A stretch of DNA of 32,409 nucleotides from Lutimaribacter pacificus (GCF_900142185.1 NZ_FQZZ01000017.1:1-32409), one strand, 5' to 3'. Shown: positions 1-8,594, counted from the first letter of the stretch. A program made the numbers and translations. Notes: generated by a model not told the origin, from the sequence alone.

Positions 1-392
1 AGGAGTGCGATGACGCGGACTTCGAGGGAAGCCACATTTTGAGCGCGGGCGCTCAGTGCCGTCGCCGGGGCGCCGACGGCGGCCAGGATGTGCAGATAGA
101 ACCGCCGTTCGTCAGGTGCGGGCGGCGCTTGCAACAGCAGAAGCGGTGTGCGGGTGATGCCTGACGGCGGATCGTATTCTGGTGCGTACTTGCGCGACAG
201 GTTTCGGGCGATCATCGTCTTTCCAATCCCGGACGCGCCATGCACAAGAAGGCCCGGCATACGGGTTTGCCGTGGCGCTTCGATCATGCCCTGCAAACGG
301 TCCAACACTTGTTCGGCCCGTGGAAAGCCGATCCAGATGTCCGATTGAATGAGGGCGATCCGACCGTCTTCCTCAGTTGTCCCTGCCGTCAA
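1..392 (-). CDS. tniB: TniB-like AAA+ transposition ATPase, partial (3' end outside window)
   Basis: This is the N-terminal ~130 residues of an AAA+ ATPase of the TniB/TnsC type. By family knowledge it selects the target and activates the TniA transposase using ATP. I read a TTG start at 392, two bases before the tniA stop codon ends at 394, so the two genes are translationally coupled. The Walker A motif GASGIGKT is clear, about 45 residues in, preceded by GLLVH. The N-terminal stretch (SDIWIGFPRA, then RLQGMIEAP) has the usual TniB look of a short targeting segment before the P-loop. The gene runs off the left edge, so Walker B and the sensor motifs cannot be checked. A GTG a few bases upstream meets a stop at once, which is why I chose the TTG. 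Confidence 0.8.
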   Translation of the reverse strand, partial: MTAGTTEEDGRIALIQSDIWIGFPRAEQVLDRLQGMIEAPRQTRMPGLLVHGASGIGKTMIARNLSRKYAPEYDPPSGITRTPLLLLQAPPAPDERRFYLHILAAVGAPATALSARAQNVASLEVRVIAL

Positions 393-393
393 T

Positions 394-2031
394 TCACCAT
401 CTCTCTACCTTGAACAATGGGCGCGATGTATCACCCGTGTCGATCGCGCGCAGCCCTTCGGTTGTCGAGACAGCCGAGTTGGTGCCCTCCAATGTCCCTT
501 TTCTTTCACGCGACCGGCGTTCCGCCTTGGTCAGTCCCCGGCTTTCAGCCTCGACCTGGCGTTGCTGTCGGATCAGCTCAGCCAGGACCAACTCATTGGA
601 CCCCGACTTGCCCAGAGCGCGTGCCTTCCTCATCGTCTCACGATATTCCCAGAGGGACACGGGCGGAATTTCCAGGTTTCTGTACCGCGCCTCAACATAT
701 CGGCTATCGTCCAATTCGACCCAGATCATTGAGATATCGCGAGGATCGTAGCGAACGACCACCTTTCCATCCCCGCGCCCAATGTGGCCTGCAAGGGCAT
801 CCGACCAGTACCGTATCTGAAACAGATGGATGCCGTCACGCCTGACCTTGCGCAGTTCGCTTGGCAGGAAGCTCACCCGAAAGGCTTCCATCTCAAAGGG
901 GATGTCGCCCATCATTTCTTCCGAGAGCGCCTCCCATTTGGCAACGGGCGTGCAGCCAAGACTTGAATGAATTCTGTTGTTGTAGCGGCAGATTTCCAGG
1001 GCAAACCAGCGATCGAATTCGCTCAGGGTCATCGTGGCCATGCCTTCGGCGTCATAGTCGCCCTTGGCCGCGACCGACGATTGCGTTGTTCCCGGCAACA
1101 GGTGAACGGCCCCCATCATCGTCCCGATCAACCGTTCGATGTGACCTCCGAAGTGAGGACTTCCCGGCGGTCGATAGACCAGATCGATCCCCCATTCCGT
1201 ACATGCCGATCGAAAGGCTCGCGACCGGAAATCGTGGCCGTTGTCGACATGGATACTGTGCGGTTTGCCCTGCGCGGGCCAAGGAGTATTGCACGCCAAT
1301 TCCGCCAGAAGTTCCGCCTTCGGGGCCACCGCCTGCGTTAGGCAAAGCGCCACTGACAGACGCGAAGGTGCCTCGAGAGAAGCATAGTATCCGGTTACCA
1401 TCCGCGTTGCGACGTCGATCGCCAAGGTGACCCAAGGCCGGCCAATTGGTTGACGTTCAAAGCTGTCGACAAGAATGATGTCCGCGGGCGTATGATCAAT
1501 TTGCACGATCTCCAGAGGCTGACTGGCCTTGTTCTCACCTGTTGCCGGCGCAAATTTCTGGCGGGCCGCCTTTGCACCCTCTCGTGCCTTCGCAACTTCT
1601 CGGGCATCCATTGCATCCAGACGCCGCTGAACCGTCCGCCGTGTCGGCGGCTGCAAGCCCTGTTGCCAGCAGACACTGCGGATCTCTGTCACGACGCGCG
1701 AGAGGCTCGAACGCTCCCGGCGCAAGTAATACCGGCGAAGATGCTCTTCGATCACCGCTTCGACCTTGCCGGATATCAAGGTCGTACCGGCCGGGCGGCC
1801 CCGTTTCCGCGGAGCCAGAGCGCTGGTGCGCCCACCCTCTTCCGCCAGCCGCCTTATCCAACGCCAAACCGTCGCCCTGCTGACACCAAGCTCCCAAACG
1901 GCGTCATTGACGCCGCTTTCCAGACTGCCAGTACCTTTGAGATAGGCCTGAACAAGCGGACGCAGCACGGCGGCCCTGCGCGCCTCTTCAGCACCAACGC
2001 CAACGGAGTCATCCATCGATATTTGCCGCAC
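394..2031 (-). CDS. tniA: TniA-like DDE transposase (Mu/TnsB type)
   Basis: A 545-residue transposase that cuts and joins transposon ends, working with TniB. An HTH lies at about residues 43-64 and a second DNA-binding segment at about 90-140. The RNase H-fold catalytic core follows, with D179 (in QIDHTP), D263 (in HVDNGH) and E299 (in GGHIERLIG) forming the DDE triad. A beta-barrel domain and a basic C-terminal tail complete the usual TniA/Mu architecture. The longest reading starts with GTG at 2031; an ATG at 2016 is an equally good start and neither has a strong ribosome site. The gene begins just inside the repeat array that it should bind, as is usual for these elements. It looks intact. 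Confidence 0.88.
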   Translation of the reverse strand: MRQISMDDSVGVGAEEARRAAVLRPLVQAYLKGTGSLESGVNDAVWELGVSRATVWRWIRRLAEEGGRTSALAPRKRGRPAGTTLISGKVEAVIEEHLRRYYLRRERSSLSRVVTEIRSVCWQQGLQPPTRRTVQRRLDAMDAREVAKAREGAKAARQKFAPATGENKASQPLEIVQIDHTPADIILVDSFERQPIGRPWVTLAIDVATRMVTGYYASLEAPSRLSVALCLTQAVAPKAELLAELACNTPWPAQGKPHSIHVDNGHDFRSRAFRSACTEWGIDLVYRPPGSPHFGGHIERLIGTMMGAVHLLPGTTQSSVAAKGDYDAEGMATMTLSEFDRWFALEICRYNNRIHSSLGCTPVAKWEALSEEMMGDIPFEMEAFRVSFLPSELRKVRRDGIHLFQIRYWSDALAGHIGRGDGKVVVRYDPRDISMIWVELDDSRYVEARYRNLEIPPVSLWEYRETMRKARALGKSGSNELVLAELIRQQRQVEAESRGLTKAERRSRERKGTLEGTNSAVSTTEGLRAIDTGDTSRPLFKVERW

Positions 2032-2047
2032 AAGTCTGTGAACCCTG

Positions 2048-2157
2048 TCTCAGCTTTAAGGGCAAGAATATCAGAATTAAAGGCAAAATCTCATACTTAA
2101 GGGCAAAGCATAGCCGTTGATTTCGTTGGATTTCGCATCTCACAATTAAGGGCTACG
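2048..2157. repeat. Four transposase-binding boxes at the transposon end
   Basis: Four imperfect copies of TCTCANNNTTAAGGGCAA begin at 2048, 2069, 2089 and 2138, all in the same orientation. The spacing is 21, 20 and 49 bp. The outermost copy abuts the TGTCG terminus at 2158-2162. Such directly repeated boxes are the expected TniA binding sites of Tn5053/Tn7-like ends; binding itself is inferred. The first copies also lie over the tniA upstream region, so TniA binding could repress its own gene. Confidence 0.75.
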
Positions 2158-2162
2158 CGACA

Positions 2163-2517
2163 CCTCCGGACAGCAGGTTTCATCTTTTTCGAAATTATCC
2201 CGAATTCCGTCAGAAGCGCTGCCAGGCTGTAGGCTTTCGCAATGGTCTGTGTTGTTGCGCGGACGTAGCGCGTGGCTTTCGCGCACCCGACGGCATCAGT
2301 TCAGTCTGGCTGTCAGATAGGTATTCCGCGCAACAGGGCCATGGGCACCGTCATCAGACCTGCCTTGCACATATCTGGCCCGCGATGTGGCCTATGCGCT
2401 GGAGACGAGTGATGACATGCTCCCCTTCCGCCTCAAGCTGTGGCTCGGCAAAGTGTTCGCTCTTTCAGAGGGGATTCGTGACGTCGTTGCCTGCATCCTG
2501 ATGCCGCGCCGCAACTC
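2163..2517. other. Gene-free stretch between transposon end and ABC operon
   Basis: About 355 bp with no convincing gene. Short open frames occur (for example on the + strand from 2387) but they show no family resemblance, and the longer one overlaps the end of the downstream permease gene. I see no obvious hairpin terminator for the ABC operon that ends at 2518. Confidence 0.5.
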
Positions 2518-3621
2518 TCAGGTTCCTCGCTGCCGGAAGATGCGGAAGGCGACGAGGAAAAGCGGCGCGCCGATGGCGATCAGTGACAGCGCGCTCGGCC
2601 AGAGCTCGCGGATCCCTACGCCTTTGAGGAAAATCCCCAGAGTCACGTCCATGTAGTGGCGCAATGGGCTTGCCAGGGAGGCGATCTGAAGCACTTTCGA
2701 CATGCTTTCGATCGGCGCCAGCGTGCCAGACAGGAACATCAACGGAAAGAGCCCGAAGAACGCCAGCAGCAGCGCCTGCTGAAGCGACCGGCTGACGCTG
2801 GCGATCAGAACACCGATGGCGATGGCGCTGAGCAGGAACACTGCGGTGAGGCCGAGGAAAAGAAGCAGACTGCCGCGCAGCGGGATGCCGAACCACCAGA
2901 CGATCAACAGGCTGGGAAAAACCGACAGAAGTCCCATCACCAGCGTCGGCAGGGTCTTGGCGACGAACAACTCAAACGTCCGGATCGGCGTGACGCGCAA
3001 TTGCTCGATCGTTCCCGCTTCCTTCTCGCGCACAATGGACGCGGCGGGATGGATCACGCCGACCATCAGCGCGGCCAGCGCCACCATCGACAGCACGATA
3101 AAGGCGGTAAAGGTCTGGTCGGGGTTATACCAGACCCGCACCATCGGCACCGGTCCGACCGCAACCCCACCGCTGTTGCCGCCATTGATTGAGAAGCGCC
3201 CGACGATCTCGAGGGCGTAGCCCCGCGCCTGGGCCGCCATGTTGGAGTTCGCCCCGTCCAGCAGCAGTTGCAGTTCAGGCGTCCGATCATTCTGAAGTTC
3301 GCGCTGGAACCCCGGCGGCACCACCAACGCCACCCGGGCACGTCCGTCCTGCAGCCAGGCACCGGCCTCGGTCGCGCTGGCGGGCCGGCCAGCATCGGCG
3401 AAGACGTCCGTTGCGAGAAACTCCTGCACCAGGGTGCGGCTTTGCGGGCTGCGGTCCAGATCGACGACTGCCAGCGGCATGTTCTCGACCTCGAAGGACA
3501 GCGCATAGGCGCAGATCACGACCTCGATCGTGTAAAGCCAGAGGATCAGGATCAGGATCAGCGGATCGCGCAGGAGCTGGATCAGCTCCTTCACCAGCAG
3601 ACCTGCGAGACGTGCGCCCAT
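2518..3621 (-). CDS. ABC-2 type export permease (second permease of operon)
   Basis: A membrane permease of about 367 residues from the ABC-2 (YhhJ/YbhR-like) family. It has one N-terminal membrane helix (LILILILWLYTIEVVICAYAL), a large extracytoplasmic loop (about residues 45-170) and five more hydrophobic segments in the C-terminal half. The motif REKEAGTIEQLRVTPI after the second helix is the conserved coupling segment that contacts the ATPase. I chose the ATG at 3621 because it shares one base with the TGA stop of the upstream permease (TGATG) and has AAGGTGG before it; a GTG one codon earlier is possible. It should pair with the neighbouring permease as a heterodimer. The substrate is unknown; drugs, dyes or hydrophobic compounds are typical for the family. 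Confidence 0.87.
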   Translation of the reverse strand: MGARLAGLLVKELIQLLRDPLILILILWLYTIEVVICAYALSFEVENMPLAVVDLDRSPQSRTLVQEFLATDVFADAGRPASATEAGAWLQDGRARVALVVPPGFQRELQNDRTPELQLLLDGANSNMAAQARGYALEIVGRFSINGGNSGGVAVGPVPMVRVWYNPDQTFTAFIVLSMVALAALMVGVIHPAASIVREKEAGTIEQLRVTPIRTFELFVAKTLPTLVMGLLSVFPSLLIVWWFGIPLRGSLLLFLGLTAVFLLSAIAIGVLIASVSRSLQQALLLAFFGLFPLMFLSGTLAPIESMSKVLQIASLASPLRHYMDVTLGIFLKGVGIRELWPSALSLIAIGAPLFLVAFRIFRQRGT

Positions 3622-4715
3622 CACGCCACCTTCTTTTTAAAACGCCAGACCGCGAGCGCAAAGATCACCAGCGTATAGGTCAGCAGCAGCAGCACCGACG
3701 GCCACAGCTCGGCCAGGCCCGCCCCTTTCAGAACCACACCGCGCGAGAAATCCACGAAATATTGCGCAGGGAAGAGCCGCGTGTAGAGTTGCAGCACGTA
3801 GGGCATGGTGAAGATCGGAAACAGGAAGCCGGAAAACAGGAAAGACGGCATCAGCGAGAGGATCAGTGTCAGCAGCATGGCGACAAGCTGACTGCTGGTG
3901 ATCGTCGAGACGAGAAGGCCAATCCCGACCGTGGTGAAGACATAGATCATGCCGACCCCGAACAGCAGACCGAGACTGCCCTTCAGCGGAACCGCGAACC
4001 AGAGGAAACCCACCGCGATCACCATGACGATCTGCAGGAACGCGATCAGCCCGTAAGGGATCAGCTTGCCGGACAGGAACTCCACCGGCGTCACCGGCGA
4101 GGCGAATATCTGCTGGATCGAACCGGTCTCCTTTTCGCGGGTGATCGCGAGAGCGGTCAGAAGCGGCGGGAAGGCCATGAGGATAACGCCGAACAGGCCG
4201 GGCACAACAAAGTTCACACTACGCAGCGCGGGATTGTACCAGACGCGCGCCGCCACTTCGATCGGCGGTGCCGTCTGGACACCGAAACCGGTGATGATCG
4301 CGTTGGCATAGGCCGCCACCAGATTGGCGGTTGCCGAGAATGTCCCATCCACCAGCGCCTGAACCGGAGCGGGTTCCCCCCCCGCGAGTTGGTCCGCGAA
4401 ACCTGGCGGAATGATCAGCGCAAGCGTGACGGCACCGCGCTGCAACGCGGTCTCGGCCTCGATTGCGCTTTGGTAACTCTCGGCCATGGCGAAATACCCG
4501 CTGGCCAGAAAGCGATCGACAAGCGCCCGGCTTTCCGCCGACCGGTCATGGTCGAGCACTCCCATCGCGACGTTGTCCACATCGAACGAGATCGCGTACC
4601 CGAACAGGAACAACATCACCAGCGGTATGAGCAACGCCACCGCGACGGTAACTGGATCCCGGACGATCTCCTTCGTTTCTATCTCGACGATGGCGAAGAT
4701 CCGCGACAGCTTCAT
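3621..4715 (-). CDS. ABC-2 type export permease (first permease of operon)
   Basis: 364 residues with the same architecture as its downstream neighbour: an N-terminal membrane helix (VTVAVALLIPLVMLFLFGYA), a long soluble loop with RVWYNPALRSVNF, then five hydrophobic helices. The coupling segment reads REKETGSIQQIFASPV. The start codon overlaps the ATPase stop codon by four bases (ATGA), so translation is coupled. The two permeases are clearly paralogous, which suggests an old duplication and a heterodimeric membrane channel, as in the YbhFSR and RbbA/YhhJ-type exporters. It ends in a lysine-rich tail (WRFKKKVA). Confidence 0.87.
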   Translation of the reverse strand: MKLSRIFAIVEIETKEIVRDPVTVAVALLIPLVMLFLFGYAISFDVDNVAMGVLDHDRSAESRALVDRFLASGYFAMAESYQSAIEAETALQRGAVTLALIIPPGFADQLAGGEPAPVQALVDGTFSATANLVAAYANAIITGFGVQTAPPIEVAARVWYNPALRSVNFVVPGLFGVILMAFPPLLTALAITREKETGSIQQIFASPVTPVEFLSGKLIPYGLIAFLQIVMVIAVGFLWFAVPLKGSLGLLFGVGMIYVFTTVGIGLLVSTITSSQLVAMLLTLILSLMPSFLFSGFLFPIFTMPYVLQLYTRLFPAQYFVDFSRGVVLKGAGLAELWPSVLLLLTYTLVIFALAVWRFKKKVA

Positions 4716-6457
4716 GAGGCGGCTCTCTCCGACTGCGGCCTGGCCCGCTCGCGTTCCATGAAGGCCAGAAAGACATCCTCCGCCGTTGCCAACTCCCGCC
4801 CGGGAAAATGCGCGCGCAGTGCCGACAGGTCACCGATGGCGATCATGCGACCCATGTCCATCAGGCCAAGACGGTGACAATAGGCCGCTTCCTCCAGATT
4901 ATGGGTGGTCACGAGAACCGTCATTCCCCCTTCGGCGAGGATCCGGATCAGGCGCCAGAACCGGAACCGCGCCAGCGGATCGACGCCCGAGGTCGGCTCA
5001 TCGAGGAACAGCGCCGCCGGGCGGTGCAGGATGCTGCAGCCAAGCGCCACGCGCTGGCGCACCGCACCGGAAAGACGTGCCACCATCTCACCATGCTGGC
5101 CACCGAGTCCGGTCATCTCCACCGCCCAGCCGATCGCCTCGCGCGCATCGCGCCGCGACAGTCCGTATGCGCTGGCGAAGAATGACAGGTTTTCGCCAAC
5201 GGTCAGATCGGGATAGAGCGAAAACCGTTGCGACATGTAGCCGATGCGCTGCCGCAGTTGACCTTGGTCCGACGTGACCTCCACGCCCGCCACCGTCGCG
5301 CTGCCTGACGAGGGCGGTAACAGCCCGCAAAGCATGCGGATCAGCGTCGTCTTGCCCGCGCCGTTCGCTCCGAGCAGACCGAAAATCTCGCCCGGTGCGA
5401 TGGTGAGGGTGACATCTCCCACCGCGACGAAATCGCCGAAGCGGCGGGTCAGCCCCTTGGTTGCGATCTCTCCGGTCTTGCCTGTTGCGGCACGGGCGGC
5501 GGGCCGGGTCGCCACAGCGGTCTCGGCTTCTCCCGGTACGGACTCATCCCCGCGCAGGATCGTGAACACGTCCTCCATCCCCGGCTCCGCCAATGCGAGC
5601 TGTCCAAGGGCGTCCATACGCGCCTTCTCATCCTGCGAAATATCTGCGCCCGGCTTCATCACGAAACGCACGCTGTCGGCGCGCCACTGGATGCCCAAGA
5701 CCCCGGCCATTCCGTGCAGTGCCGCCTCGGCTTCCGCTGGCCGGTCCGAGACGATGGAATGGACCAGCCCCTTCGCCTGCGCGCGCAGTTCGTCGGGTCG
5801 CCCGAGCGCCATCAGCCGGCCGCGGTCCAGAAACGCCACGCGGTCGCAGCGGTCGGCCTCGTCCATGTAGGATGTCGAAAGCACGATCGTCGCTCCCTCG
5901 CTGCGGAAGTCGTCGAGGATTTGCCAAAGCTCCCGGCGCGAGAGCGGATCGACCCCGAGCCCGGGCTCGTCGAGAAGCAGTAGCGGCGGCTCGTGGATCA
6001 GGTTGGCGCAGAGTGCGAGCTTCTTGCGCATCCCCCCCGACAGCGCCCCCTCGCGCCGGTCGAGAAAGGGCGTCAGCCCAGCCATGTCGAGCAGTCGGCG
6101 GCGTCGGGCCATGTAGTCCCCGCCCGGCACACCGCGGATCTTGGCGGCGAAGGACAGGTTCTCGGCCACGGTCAGCCGGTCGTAGAGTGTGAAACCCTGG
6201 GCCATGTAGCCGATCTTCGACGTGATCTGCGCAGCCTCGTTCACCGTGTCGTGACCCAAGACCTGGCACCGACCTTCGCTGGGATCGAGGATCGCCGCGA
6301 AAAGTTGCAGGAGCGTCGTCTTTCCGGCACCGTCCGGCCCGACCAGGCCGACGATCTCGCCAACACCGATCTCGATGTCGATGTCGCTCAACGCCAGGAC
6401 TGACCGATACCGGCGCCCGAGCCCCTCTGCTTCAATGACCATGTCGTTCGTTGCCAT
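4712..6457 (-). CDS. Tandem-domain ABC exporter ATPase
   Basis: A protein of about 581 residues with two complete ABC ATPase domains fused head to tail, which energises the paired permeases. Domain 1 has Walker A GPDGAGKTT (residues 40-48), signature LSGGMRKK and Walker B/D-loop LLLLDEPGLGVD. Domain 2 has GANGAGKTT, a less regular signature (LSGAVRQR) and FLDEPTSGVD. The linker (about residues 260-320) carries the degenerate substrate-side region. Although the frame is open to 6532, I place the start at the ATG at 6457: AAAGGG lies just upstream, MATNDMVIEAEGL matches ABC N-termini, and this leaves a 13-base gap after the HlyD gene instead of a long overlap. Similar fused ATPases are known as RbbA/YbhF-like. 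Confidence 0.88.
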   Translation of the reverse strand: MATNDMVIEAEGLGRRYRSVLALSDIDIEIGVGEIVGLVGPDGAGKTTLLQLFAAILDPSEGRCQVLGHDTVNEAAQITSKIGYMAQGFTLYDRLTVAENLSFAAKIRGVPGGDYMARRRRLLDMAGLTPFLDRREGALSGGMRKKLALCANLIHEPPLLLLDEPGLGVDPLSRRELWQILDDFRSEGATIVLSTSYMDEADRCDRVAFLDRGRLMALGRPDELRAQAKGLVHSIVSDRPAEAEAALHGMAGVLGIQWRADSVRFVMKPGADISQDEKARMDALGQLALAEPGMEDVFTILRGDESVPGEAETAVATRPAARAATGKTGEIATKGLTRRFGDFVAVGDVTLTIAPGEIFGLLGANGAGKTTLIRMLCGLLPPSSGSATVAGVEVTSDQGQLRQRIGYMSQRFSLYPDLTVGENLSFFASAYGLSRRDAREAIGWAVEMTGLGGQHGEMVARLSGAVRQRVALGCSILHRPAALFLDEPTSGVDPLARFRFWRLIRILAEGGMTVLVTTHNLEEAAYCHRLGLMDMGRMIAIGDLSALRAHFPGRELATAEDVFLAFMERERARPQSERAAS

Positions 6458-6470
6458 GGCGGACCCTTTG

Positions 6471-7430
6471 CTATGTCGGCACGAACAGCCGGTCGGGCCA
6501 TCCGGCATCGGGTTGCCACAGGATCCAGACATCGGCCGGCATCCCCGGTTTCAGCACGCCGTCGGGATTGTCGATCACGAGCACCACGCCGAAGACCAGA
6601 CGCACCCTTTCGTCCGGCATGTGGATGTCACGCGGCGTGAATTGCGCGGTCTGATCGACCCTCGCGACCCGTGCCTCGAACAGCCGGTCGGGGAAGGCAT
6701 CCACGCGCAGGCGCGCGGGCGCGCCGAGCTCCACCTGTCCGATCCGGCTTTCGGGAATGAACACACGGACCTCCGCGCTGGTAAGATCGAGCATCGTGAC
6801 CAAGGGCTGTCCCGGTTGAACGAATTCGCCCGGTTCGACCGCCCGGATCAGCACGGTGGCGGTCAGCGGCGCGGTGATGCGGGTCTTGGACATCTGATTG
6901 TCGAGAAGGTCGATCTCGCGCCGCACGGCGATGATGCGCTTGCCCATCGCGGTTGTTCCAGCCTCAAGCGCTGTCACATTACCTTGCGCGGCGTGAAACG
7001 CATTCTGGGCGATGTCCAACGTCTGGGCCGGGACCGTACCGCGTTCCTCGAGTTCCCGCACCCGGTCCAGCTCGATCTCGGCTGTTCCGAGATGATGCTG
7101 GGCTACTTCCAGTTCGCTTTCCGCGCGCCTGAGTTCCGCCGCAAGCGCTTCAATCTCCGCTTCCGCGCGGGCTTTGTTCAGCCTGGCATCGGTGTCGTCG
7201 AGCCTCACCAGCAAGTCGCCCTCGGCAACCAACGCGCCTTCGACGAGATTGTTTTCCACGACGCGGCCGGCCACTTCGGCGGAAACCCGGATTTCCGTGC
7301 CCTCCACGACGCCATTTGCGTAAAGAACCTGCTCGGGAAGCGGTGCGGGTCGGAGAAAGGCATAAATGCCGTAGGAGCCCCCGGCGATCACGAGAAGTAC
7401 GAGCGCGGTCCAAATCCAAGTATTGCGCAT
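6471..7430 (-). CDS. HlyD-family periplasmic adaptor of ABC exporter
   Basis: A 319-residue membrane-fusion protein. A single N-terminal anchor helix (WIWTALVLLVIAGGSYGIYAF) is followed by a biotinyl-lipoyl-like half motif (VSAEVAGRVVENNLVEGALVAEGDLL), a coiled-coil hairpin at about residues 80-160 rich in Ala/Glu/Leu, the second half motif (ITAPLTATVLIRAVEPGEFV) and a C-terminal beta-barrel. It should bridge the inner-membrane ABC pump to the periplasm or to a TolC-type channel encoded elsewhere. The start at 7430 has a strong ribosome site (AAAGGAG, 6 bases before ATG). It is the first gene of the operon, read from the promoter at 7547-7574. Confidence 0.9.
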   Translation of the reverse strand: MRNTWIWTALVLLVIAGGSYGIYAFLRPAPLPEQVLYANGVVEGTEIRVSAEVAGRVVENNLVEGALVAEGDLLVRLDDTDARLNKARAEAEIEALAAELRRAESELEVAQHHLGTAEIELDRVRELEERGTVPAQTLDIAQNAFHAAQGNVTALEAGTTAMGKRIIAVRREIDLLDNQMSKTRITAPLTATVLIRAVEPGEFVQPGQPLVTMLDLTSAEVRVFIPESRIGQVELGAPARLRVDAFPDRLFEARVARVDQTAQFTPRDIHMPDERVRLVFGVVLVIDNPDGVLKPGMPADVWILWQPDAGWPDRLFVPT

Positions 7431-7546
7431 CGGGAACTCCTTTCAGAATAAAGACACCGGATTCCGAAGACGGCGCAAGGCGGCACCAACGGCACCTCGA
7501 TCATTGAGATCTATACGTCATAAAGGCACTCGGGACAAGTTACGGG

Positions 7547-7574
7547 AGTATATCCGAGTAGTTAGCACGGTCAA
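7547..7574 (-). promoter_or_regulatory. Sigma-70 type promoter of the ABC exporter operon
   Basis: On the minus strand TTGACC (7574-7569) and TATACT (7552-7547) are separated by 16 bp. This is close to consensus and lies about 115 bp before the hlyD-like start. A near-palindrome (ACACAACATGTAGTGT, 14 of 16 symmetric) around 7600-7620, upstream of the -35, could be a regulator site. No regulator gene is adjacent. Confidence 0.6.
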
Positions 7575-7690
7575 CCATCCCGCGTTGTGCAGTGTGCCAT
7601 CAAACACAACATGTAGTGTGTCGAGTTTTTCACCAATATCGGCCGTTTTGGCCGCCCTGCCCTGCCCCACGCAGGATCAACCGCTTAGAC

Positions 7691-7741
7691 GTGACAAAAT
7701 CCCCCGGCAAAACCTTTGCAGTTTTGGCAGGTTTTTGTCAC
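7691..7741. repeat. Inverted repeat before serine recombinase (operator or res subsite)
   Basis: GTGACAAAA (7691-7699) and TTTTGTCAC (7733-7741) are exact inverted repeats, with inner AAAAC and GTTTT arms extending the symmetry. It ends nine bases before the recombinase ATG. Small serine recombinases usually bind dyads next to their own gene for recombination and autoregulation, so this is the best candidate site. The function is inferred. Confidence 0.5.
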
Positions 7742-7749
7742 AGTGAACC

Positions 7750-8289
7750 ATGATTATCGGATATGCCCGCGTCAGCACGGACGACCAAAACCTTGATACC
7801 CAGACCGATGCGCTGACAGCAGCCGGAGCTGGCAAACTTTTCGCAGACAAGATCAGCGGATCGAAGCGCCAGCGGCCAGAGCTGGACAGGATGCTGGACC
7901 AACTCCGCGACGGCGATGTTGTGACCGTCACCAAATATGACCGCCTGGCTCGGTCCCTCAAAGACCTTCTGGAGATCGTGGAGACCATCGGCGAGCGCGG
8001 TGTCGGCTTCCGGTCCCTGGCCGAGGACATCGACACGACGACACCGGCCGGCCGTCTTGTGTTCCACGTCTTTGCATCCATCGCGCAGTTCGAGCGAGAA
8101 CGGATTTCCGAGCGGACGAAAGAGGGTTTGGCGTCAGCTCGCAAGCGCGGACGGATCGGTGGCAGACCCCCTGCCCTGTCAGCCGCCCAAAAAGTCGAAG
8201 TGCGGCGTATGAGGGACCAGGACCACCGCGCTGTTCCTGAAATCGCGCGGCTGTTTAAGGTCAGTGAACGGACGGTGCGGCGGGCTTGA
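7750..8289 (+). CDS. Small serine recombinase (resolvase/invertase family)
   Basis: A 179-residue resolvase/invertase. The catalytic domain starts with MIIGYARVSTDDQ, with the nucleophile at Ser9. Conserved arginines follow (YDRLARSLKDL), then the E-helix with ASIAQFERERISERT. The C-terminal domain has the basic linker RKRGRIGGRPPAL and an HTH (VPEIARLFKVSERTVRRA). The length is typical for Tn3-type resolvases and Hin-type invertases. Its likely role is resolving multimers or cointegrates of the plasmid. It lies upstream of brnTA on the same strand. The inverted repeat at 7691-7741 may be its binding site. Confidence 0.92.
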   Translation: MIIGYARVSTDDQNLDTQTDALTAAGAGKLFADKISGSKRQRPELDRMLDQLRDGDVVTVTKYDRLARSLKDLLEIVETIGERGVGFRSLAEDIDTTTPAGRLVFHVFASIAQFERERISERTKEGLASARKRGRIGGRPPALSAAQKVEVRRMRDQDHRAVPEIARLFKVSERTVRRA

Positions 8290-8309
8290 GCGGTTGCCGA
8301 AGCAGTGCC

Positions 8310-8344
8310 TTGACGTTTCGTTTGGTTTTCGTATATACAAAAAC
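8310..8344 (+). promoter_or_regulatory. brnTA promoter with overlapping palindromic operator
   Basis: TTGACG (8310-8315), 16 bp, TATATA (8332-8337). A near-perfect 20-bp palindrome, GTTTTCGTATATACAAAAAC (8325-8344, one mismatched pair), covers the -10 element. This is where the BrnA antitoxin, a DNA-binding autorepressor in the known systems, would be expected to act. The expected transcript start (about 8344) lies only two bases before the first brnT ATG, so the mRNA may be almost leaderless. Confidence 0.6.
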
Positions 8345-8345
8345 T

Positions 8346-8594
8346 ATGATAATGATTGTCTGGGATGAGCCGAAACGGCAGGCCAACCTTGCACGGCATG
8401 GGTTGGATTTTGCTGACCTTGATGAATGGTTTTTCCTCGACGCCGTGACGGTCCCTGCAAAGGAAAACCGTTACATGGCTATAGGGCGCATGAACGATGG
8501 CACCATCGCCGTGGTCTTTGCTGTTCTGGGAACGGAAGGCGTGTCGGTTATCTCCATGCGCCCTGCAAGCCGCAAGGAAAGGAGCCTGCTATGA
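8346..8594 (+). CDS. brnT: BrnT-family toxin (RelE-fold ribonuclease)
   Basis: About 82 residues. The opening WDEPKRQANLARHGLDFADL is the hallmark of BrnT (COG2929), and the C-terminal SVISMRPASRKERSLL carries the conserved ISxRxASxxE pattern of the active site. In known systems BrnT cleaves mRNA and is neutralised by BrnA. I start at the ATG at 8346 (an ATG at 8352 is the alternative); the open frame from 8286 is too long and would overlap the promoter. The stop codon overlaps brnA by four bases. The toxin-first gene order is normal for this family. Confidence 0.85.
   Translation: MIMIVWDEPKRQANLARHGLDFADLDEWFFLDAVTVPAKENRYMAIGRMNDGTIAVVFAVLGTEGVSVISMRPASRKERSLL

Larger units (their letters stand above)
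1..2162 (-). mobile_element. End of a Tn5053/Tn7-like (TniAB) transposon
   Basis: The segment holds tniB, then tniA, both reading away from a terminus at 2162. On the minus strand the terminus reads TGTCGCGTAGCCC, so it starts with the TGTCG/TGTCA type of end known for Tn5053/Tn402 and related elements. Four copies of a box lie inside it at 2048-2157. The element continues beyond base 1, so the other end, any tniQ or resolvase gene and the cargo are not visible. The adjacent CCTCC (2163-2167) would be the 5-bp target duplication if the element is intact, but this cannot be verified here. Confidence 0.75.

Noticed and set aside
2048-2157. CRISPR array
   Set aside because: The four repeats are about 18 bp, degenerate and unevenly spaced beside a tniA gene, so they are transposon end boxes; no cas genes are visible.
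3189-4877. Long + strand open frame of 562 codons
   Set aside because: It is antisense to the two ABC permease genes, is rich in Arg/His/Gln/Asp as GC-rich shadows are, and shows no domain; the minus-strand genes are clear.
7677-8399. Minus-strand frame of 240 codons over the serine recombinase
   Set aside because: It is the shadow of the recombinase gene, low-complexity Arg/Ser-rich and without any family resemblance.
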